The position numbers and the translations under genes were made by a program. From Planctomycetes bacterium UBA4800 (GTDB taxonomy: Bacteria; Planctomycetota; UBA8108; UBA8890; UBA8898), in the NCBI GenBank assembly GCA_002402755.1, contig DHGK01000355.1, forward strand, positions 12,849 through 23,334: a DNA stretch of 10,486 nt. Direction: 5' to 3'. Shown here piece by piece: positions 6,029 through 10,486 of the stretch (positions within the stretch are counted from its first letter, which is position 1; the number at the start of each line of letters is the position of its first letter). The notes under the pieces are model-generated. The model did not search any database. It saw only the letters and a list, made by a program, of their open reading frames with translations, and was not told the origin of the DNA.

Positions 6029-7750
6029 TCAGAGAATCCGCTTGAGGTTGAGCTCGATCTCGCTCGCGCCGTTGAACGTGTTGATGCGGGGCTCGTACGC
6101 GAAGGTGAGCGCACCGGCGATGCGGTCGGCATCGGCGGTGCCGCCGAAGTAGACCGTGCGGTAGGCCGCGGCGCCGCTCCGGACGAAGAACGCCAGATGG
6201 CTTCGCGTGCGGCCCATGCGCCGGACCTCGCCGACGGTCGCGAGGCGCTCGGCGATGAACACGGGCGGCCGGTTGTCCTCGCCGAACGGCGCGAGCGCGG
6301 CGCATTCCGCGAGTATGGCGGGGGTGAGCCGGTCCGGCGGCATGACCGCATCGGCGGCGAAGGTCTCCCGGAGCACGGGGTAGCGCTCGCGGATGATGGC
6401 GCCGAGCCGCTCGGCGAAGGGCCCGATGTGCGCGGCCTTGATGCGCAGGCCGCACGCCTCGGCATGCCCGCCGAAGTCGTCCAGGAGGCTGCGGGCCGCA
6501 TCGATGACCTCGTGGAGCGCGACGCCGCCGGCCGTGCGGCCGGACCCGCGGCCGGAGTCGCCCTCCAGCGCGATGAGCACCGTCGGCCGGGCGAACTCCT
6601 CGGCGATGCGCGCGGCGGCGATGCCGATGACGCCGACGTGCCAGTCGGGGTTCGCGAGCACGATGCAGGGCGCATCGCCGAGGCGCGCGTCGGCGGCCGC
6701 GGTGCGCGCCTGGCTGATGATCCGCTCCTCGATGCGCCGGCGCCGGTCGTTCTCCTTGTCCAGCTCCAGCGCGAGGGCCGCGGCGCGGGCCGGGTCCTCG
6801 GTCATCAGGAGCTCCAGGGCCCGGCCGGGGTCTCCCAACCTGCCGGCCGCGTTGAGCCGCGGTCCGAGGCGGAAGGCGACATCGTGCGCCCTGAGCACCG
6901 ATGCGGCGCCGCAGGCGCTGGCCCGCAGGGCCTTGAGGCCGGCGTTCTCCTGCTCGCGCAGTATTCTGAGGCCGTGGCGGGTGATGATGCGGTTCTCCCC
7001 GAGGAGCGGCACGACGTCCGACACGGTGCCGAGGCAGGCAAGCGCGATCGCCCGCAGGAGCAGCGTACGGAACGACTCCGACACCTTTGCCTGTCCCGAA
7101 AGCTCGCGCGCGAGCGCCCACATCAGCTTGAACGCGACGCCGGCGCCGGCCAGGTCGCGGAACGGATAGCGCTCGCCGGGCGCCTTGGGGTTGAGGATGG
7201 GAACCCCCGCCGGCAGCGTGTCGCCGGCCTCGTGGTGGTCGGTGATGACGAAGTCCATGCCGAGGCCGCGGCCGTACGCGATCTCCTCCGCGCAGCCGAT
7301 GCCGTTGTCGACCGTGATGACGAGATTCGCGCCCCAGGCGTGCATGCGGCGGACGGCATCGGGCGAAAGGCCGTAGCCCTCGTTGACGCGGTGGGGAAGG
7401 AACGCCTGCGCCCGGGCGCCGAGGTGGTTGAAGAAGAGCATGAGGATCGCGGTCGCGGACACGCCGTCGGCGTCGTAGTCGCCGAAGACGGCGATCTTCT
7501 CGCGCCGCGCGAGCCCCTGGCGAATGCGCGCCACGGCGCGCGCCATGTCGTTGAACGCTTCGGGCGCGACGAGGTCCGTCAGCTTGACATCGAGAAAGCG
7601 GCCGGCCTCCTCGACGCTGCGCACGCCGCGGTTCCAGAGAAGCCGCGCGAGGATGGGCGAGCAGCGGAGAGCGCCGATGATCTCGCGTTCGAGGCACGGA
7701 TCGCCCTGCGGGCAGGTCCACGCGCATTCGCTGCGCTCGATCTTCACCAC
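6029..7750 (-). CDS. recJ: Single-stranded-DNA-specific 5'-3' exonuclease RecJ
   Basis: RecJ degrades single-stranded DNA 5' to 3' in RecF-pathway recombination, mismatch repair and base-excision repair. At 573 residues it is close to the E. coli length. All main motifs are present: DYDADG (91-96), Arg121 in LPHRVNEGYGL, Asp148 in ITVDNGI, DHH (171-173), Asp245 in GTVSDVVPL, LGPRLNAAGRL (295-305), GSGR (402-405) and GGHAEACG (427-434) of the DHHA1 domain, then an OB-like C-terminal domain (about 473-573). The metal-binding residues look intact, so the enzyme should be active. Two GTG codons stand in tandem at the start (7750 and 7747); GAGGAG (7755-7760) lies 4 bases from the first and 7 from the second, so the second may be the true start. 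An N-terminal cysteine group (C9, C13, C19) is unusual for the family as I know it. The gene follows the Ig-like/TPR gene by 25 bases in the same direction. Confidence 0.96.
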   Translation of the reverse strand: MVKIERSECAWTCPQGDPCLEREIIGALRCSPILARLLWNRGVRSVEEAGRFLDVKLTDLVAPEAFNDMARAVARIRQGLARREKIAVFGDYDADGVSATAILMLFFNHLGARAQAFLPHRVNEGYGLSPDAVRRMHAWGANLVITVDNGIGCAEEIAYGRGLGMDFVITDHHEAGDTLPAGVPILNPKAPGERYPFRDLAGAGVAFKLMWALARELSGQAKVSESFRTLLLRAIALACLGTVSDVVPLLGENRIITRHGLRILREQENAGLKALRASACGAASVLRAHDVAFRLGPRLNAAGRLGDPGRALELLMTEDPARAAALALELDKENDRRRRIEERIISQARTAAADARLGDAPCIVLANPDWHVGVIGIAAARIAEEFARPTVLIALEGDSGRGSGRTAGGVALHEVIDAARSLLDDFGGHAEACGLRIKAAHIGPFAERLGAIIRERYPVLRETFAADAVMPPDRLTPAILAECAALAPFGEDNRPPVFIAERLATVGEVRRMGRTRSHLAFFVRSGAAAYRTVYFGGTADADRIAGALTFAYEPRINTFNGASEIELNLKRIL

Positions 7751-7754
7751 TCTT

Positions 7755-7760
7755 CTCCTC
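7755..7760 (-). promoter_or_regulatory. Ribosome-binding site of recJ before tandem GTG codons
   Basis: The minus strand reads GAGGAGAAGA, then GTGGTG. The core is 4 bases from the first GTG and 7 from the second, so spacing favours the second. A small 5-bp stem (GCCGC 7764-7768 with GCGGC 7772-7776) sits just upstream, over the stop codon of the preceding gene. Confidence 0.55.
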
Positions 7761-7775
7761 GCCGCCGCCGGGCGG

Positions 7776-10486
7776 CTACCGCGGCATCTCCAGGCCGTCG
7801 TCGATGCGCTTCAGGATCCGCCGGCCGTGCTCGTCGGGCACGGCGCCCTCGGCCTGCGCCTCGCGGAAGGCGTCGCGCGCCTTGAGGAACTCATTCTGCG
7901 CGACGTAGCACTCGACGATGGCGAGGCGCGCGGCCGGAATCGCCCCCGGGCCCTGCGCGGCGCGCTGGAACTCGGCCAGCGCCGGCGCGTGCTTCTCCTG
8001 CCTGAGCAGTGCGATGCCGAGATTGTACCTGACGATCGGGCTGTCGCGCAGGTTGAGGGCGAGCGCCAGCGAGTTCTCGGCCTCCTGGTACTTGCGCAGC
8101 TTGATCCTGCAGGCGCCGAGGAACACGAGGGCGTCGTAGTGCTGGGGATTGGCGGCGACCGCCTTGACCAGGTACTCCTCGGCCTTGTCGAGCTCCTCGA
8201 TCTCGCTGATCGGCGCGGTGCACATGCGCGCCATGCCCCACCACGCGTTGGCGTTGCCGGCATCCAGGCTGAGCGCCTGCCGGAAGCGATTGCCGGCATG
8301 CAGGCGGAAGTTCTTCACCTTCTCCATGTTCTTGGCGGCGAGGGCCTTCTCCAGCTCGTCCAGGCAGACGTGGCCCGCGAGGGCGAACTCGTCGGAGTCG
8401 GGGTTGACGATGGGCGCCTTCACGGCGGCGGGGGCGATCGCGGCGTGCGGCGCGACGATGGCGAAGGTCGAGGACATGTCGGCGCAGGCGCGCACGACAT
8501 CGCCGATGCGCGCCTCGACGCGGAGCGACTGTCCGGCGCCCGGGCGGTCGGGCACCTGCCAGGAGAACGCCCTGTCCGGGGGAAGATCGCGCGCGATGCT
8601 CTCGCGCACCGCGCCGGGGCCCGGCAGCCACCACAGATCGACGGCGGGACGCTCGTCGAGCAGCGCCTGGCGGATCCACCACTTGACGGCGACGGCGGCG
8701 CCGGGGACGAGCTGCGACTGGTCGACCGGAGACTCCAGCCTGAGGGTTTCCCCCGCGTTGACGAGGTACGCCGCGGTCTGCGCGCGATTGCCGGCGCCGT
8801 CCCGGGCCCTGAGGCTCAGCGTGCCGCTGCGAAATCCGGGCGCCGGGCGGAAGGGGAGCGCGGCGGAGCCCGCCGGCAGGTCGCGCTCCAGGAGGATGTG
8901 CTCGGACGCATCGCCGTCCTCGCGCACGGTCAGGCAGACGCGCGCGGGGGCCGAGAGCGTCACGTCGACCGTTCCGGCGATGCCCTCGTAGTACGGCGGG
9001 TTGAGCTTCAGCTTCGCGCGAGGAGGCGTGCGGTCGACCGTGAGCACGGCGTGAGGCGCCGCGGTCTCGTGCGGGGCCGGCGCCGCGTTGCCGCAGAGGT
9101 CCTCGGCGGCCGCGTACAGATCGTACGTCTCCTCGGGAAGGTCCGCCGTGCTCATGGTGACGACGCCGGCGGCGTAGCGCGCCTCCCGGGGGGTCCATGC
9201 CGGCCGTCCCTCCGGGCGCACGTACATGACGACCCGCGCCAGCTCGGCCGGCCCCGAGTGCATCTCGGCGACGGGGATGGCGGCGACGTGCGACGCGAAG
9301 AACCGCCCGCCGCCGATGACGAGCGTCGGAGGCTCGGCGGCGACGGCGTACGGGCCGATCGCGTTGGAGGCGAGCGTCGTCCCGCCGGGAAAGCTGACGA
9401 GAATGCGCAGGTTGAGGCTCGCAACGGTGGCCGCGGGAACGTTCCAGTAGGCGTGCTTGAGGGCGACGGCGACCGCATCGACGCGTTCCCAAGGCCCGCC
9501 GGGCTCCGTCTGCATCTCGAGCGCCGCCGTGCAGTCATCCGCGTACTCGCCCGCGACGCTCCACGTCAGAAGCACGCGCTCGCCGCCCTTGACGACCTGG
9601 TGCGCGAGCTCGCTGAGGGCGATCCCGAGCGCGGGGCGCGGGCCGATGGCGAGCTGGGGCGGCGTGCCGGTGCGGGGCGCCGCGCTGCGGTTGCCCACCC
9701 GGTCCTGCGCCTGTGCGAAGAAACCGATCGGCCGGTCCTCGCGCGGCATGCTCATGTCGACGGCGACGTCCATCGCCATGGCGCCGCTTGTCCACGACTG
9801 CCCGCCGTCGCGGGACACGAAGAGACTCACCCACTCGATGCCGGCGCCCGCGTCGCGCGAGACGGCGCGCACCGCGCACCGCCGGGGGTCGGGCGACGGC
9901 ACGGTCTCGATCTGGATCTCGGGCGGCGTGCCGTCGACGATCAGCGGCCCGGACTCGGCGGCCGCCGTGACGGCGCCGTCCGTGCCCGTGACCTCGACGC
10001 GGAGCCGGCCCTCGCGCGTGTCGGCGGCGGGGCTGGTCCATGCGAAGACGTCACGCTGGAGAACCGCATCGGTCCTGCTCCAGGCATCGGCGGGCGTGGG
10101 CCGCCAGAGCAGCGCGACGCGCCAGGTGCCGGCGGGAAGATTCTCGACCTGGACGTTGAGCTGCGCGCCGGCACGAACGCTTCCCGCCGTGCGAACGACC
10201 AGCGGGGGGCCGGGAACGGGTTCCGGTCGCACGGGCTCAGGCGGGGCCGGCGCCGGGGCGGGGGCAACCGGCTCGGCCGCGACCGCGGCCGGCTCGGGAT
10301 CGGGCAGGGGCAGGTCCGGCGTGACCGCGGCCGGCTCGGGCTCGGGTGCGGGGACAACGGGTTCTGCCTCGACCATGGTCGGCTCGGGCTCGGTCTCGGC
10401 CGGCTCCGGTTCGGTTGCGGCGGCGGGCGCGGGCGGTTCCGGTGCGGCGGGCGCGGGCGGCTCCGGTGCGGCGGGCGCGGGCGGCT
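7776..10486 (-). CDS. Ig-like multidomain protein with Pro-rich linker and C-terminal TPRs (N-terminus missing)
   Basis: The frame stays open to the right edge, so the gene starts outside the window; an ATG at 10376 lies inside the Pro-rich stretch and is probably internal. Counting residues from that ATG, everything before about residue 60 (10486 to about 10200) is a Pro/Ala/Glu linker beginning in repeats of PPAPAAPE. Residues about 61-640 look like six beta-sandwich Ig/FN3-type domains, with junctions such as VDGTPPEI and VDRTPPRA and the DxxGN motif of bacterial Ig-like domains (DRVGNR, DLCGNA, DGAGNR). Residues about 668-850 carry four to five TPR helices-pairs, for example NPQHYDALVFLGACRIKLRK and YNLGIALLRQEKHAPALAEF. 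The gene probably encodes a surface or periplasmic scaffold for protein-protein contacts. No catalytic residues are recognised. Beta-sandwich arrays ahead of TPRs behind a long flexible linker suggest an N-terminal anchor or enzyme domain beyond the edge, but this cannot be seen. It lies 25 bases upstream of recJ on the same strand. Confidence 0.85.
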   Translation of the reverse strand, partial: PPAPAAPEPPAPAAPEPPAPAAATEPEPAETEPEPTMVEAEPVVPAPEPEPAAVTPDLPLPDPEPAAVAAEPVAPAPAPAPPEPVRPEPVPGPPLVVRTAGSVRAGAQLNVQVENLPAGTWRVALLWRPTPADAWSRTDAVLQRDVFAWTSPAADTREGRLRVEVTGTDGAVTAAAESGPLIVDGTPPEIQIETVPSPDPRRCAVRAVSRDAGAGIEWVSLFVSRDGGQSWTSGAMAMDVAVDMSMPREDRPIGFFAQAQDRVGNRSAAPRTGTPPQLAIGPRPALGIALSELAHQVVKGGERVLLTWSVAGEYADDCTAALEMQTEPGGPWERVDAVAVALKHAYWNVPAATVASLNLRILVSFPGGTTLASNAIGPYAVAAEPPTLVIGGGRFFASHVAAIPVAEMHSGPAELARVVMYVRPEGRPAWTPREARYAAGVVTMSTADLPEETYDLYAAAEDLCGNAAPAPHETAAPHAVLTVDRTPPRAKLKLNPPYYEGIAGTVDVTLSAPARVCLTVREDGDASEHILLERDLPAGSAALPFRPAPGFRSGTLSLRARDGAGNRAQTAAYLVNAGETLRLESPVDQSQLVPGAAVAVKWWIRQALLDERPAVDLWWLPGPGAVRESIARDLPPDRAFSWQVPDRPGAGQSLRVEARIGDVVRACADMSSTFAIVAPHAAIAPAAVKAPIVNPDSDEFALAGHVCLDELEKALAAKNMEKVKNFRLHAGNRFRQALSLDAGNANAWWGMARMCTAPISEIEELDKAEEYLVKAVAANPQHYDALVFLGACRIKLRKYQEAENSLALALNLRDSPIVRYNLGIALLRQEKHAPALAEFQRAAQGPGAIPAARLAIVECYVAQNEFLKARDAFREAQAEGAVPDEHGRRILKRIDDGLEMPR
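10281..10340. repeat. Direct 18-bp repeat in the Pro-rich linker
   Basis: GACCGCGGCCGGCTCGGG occurs exactly at 10281-10298 and 10323-10340, 42 bp apart, keeping the reading frame. On the minus strand it encodes PEPAAV. It looks like a trace of internal duplication within the linker. Confidence 0.7.
10421..10486. repeat. 24-bp tandem repeat encoding PPAPAAPE units
   Basis: Units at 10421-10444 and 10445-10468 differ at one base (T at 10437, C at 10461), and a third partial copy (10469-10486) is identical to the second up to the window edge. The period is a multiple of three, so copy-number change would lengthen or shorten the Pro-rich linker without a frameshift. The array continues beyond the window for an unknown number of copies. 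Confidence 0.9.

Noticed and set aside
5913..7727. Second minus-strand frame overlapping recJ
   Set aside because: It is a shifted-frame shadow, rich in Arg, with none of the DHH motifs that are all present in the other frame.
6197..7885. Plus-strand open frame opposite recJ
   Set aside because: No motif, biased composition, and it spans the stop of one real gene and the start of another.
10374..10376. ATG at 10376 as the start of the Ig/TPR gene
   Set aside because: The same Pro/Ala/Glu composition continues in frame upstream to the window edge without a stop, and no ribosome-binding site precedes it.
10421..10486. CRISPR array or regulatory iterons at the right edge
   Set aside because: The units are contiguous with no spacers, and the 24-bp period keeps the reading frame, so coding repeats explain them.

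Overview
This is a gene-dense, high-GC bacterial window (about 70% G+C by eye, not computed) with seven genes and almost no spacer DNA. The lineage is probably Planctomycetota or a nearby uncultured group. The main reason is the first gene, a secreted protein combining propeller-like repeats, a PKD domain, a cohesin-like domain and a C-terminal dockerin with two EF-hand loops; that style is common in non-cellulosomal planctomycete proteins. This placement is an inference. No rRNA, tRNA, CRISPR array, insertion sequence or phage gene was seen.

Layout. (1) Positions 1-1980 (+) hold the 3' end of the dockerin protein, cut by the left edge. (2) 1996-3663 (-) is a membrane protein fused to a spermidine-synthase-like domain. 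It follows, in the same direction, a macro-domain protein at 3698-4303 (-), so the two probably form an operon. (3) 4304-4463 is a short divergent control region with a candidate promoter on each strand and two hairpins. (4) 4464-4889 (+) is a nucleoside 2-deoxyribosyltransferase-like enzyme. Its stop codon overlaps the start of tyrA (4889-5992, +), a prephenate dehydrogenase with an ACT domain. (5) recJ (6029-7750, -) lies 25 bases downstream of a large gene for Ig-like domains plus TPRs (7776 to beyond the right edge, -). The N-terminal part of that gene encodes a Pro/Ala/Glu linker and enters a 24-bp tandem repeat at the window edge.

How the genes relate. tyrA serves tyrosine synthesis and recJ serves single-strand DNA degradation in repair and recombination; both look ordinary and intact. 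The least ordinary part is the centre. There, a protein of the ADP-ribose-binding macro fold is transcribed away from an N-glycosidic-bond enzyme of the deoxyribosyltransferase family. The macro gene is followed by a membrane-anchored spermidine-synthase-like protein that lacks some classical catalytic residues. Whether these form one functional module cannot be told from a single window; gene-neighbourhood conservation would decide it.

The two large proteins at the edges lack their N-termini here, so signal peptides and anchoring cannot be judged.
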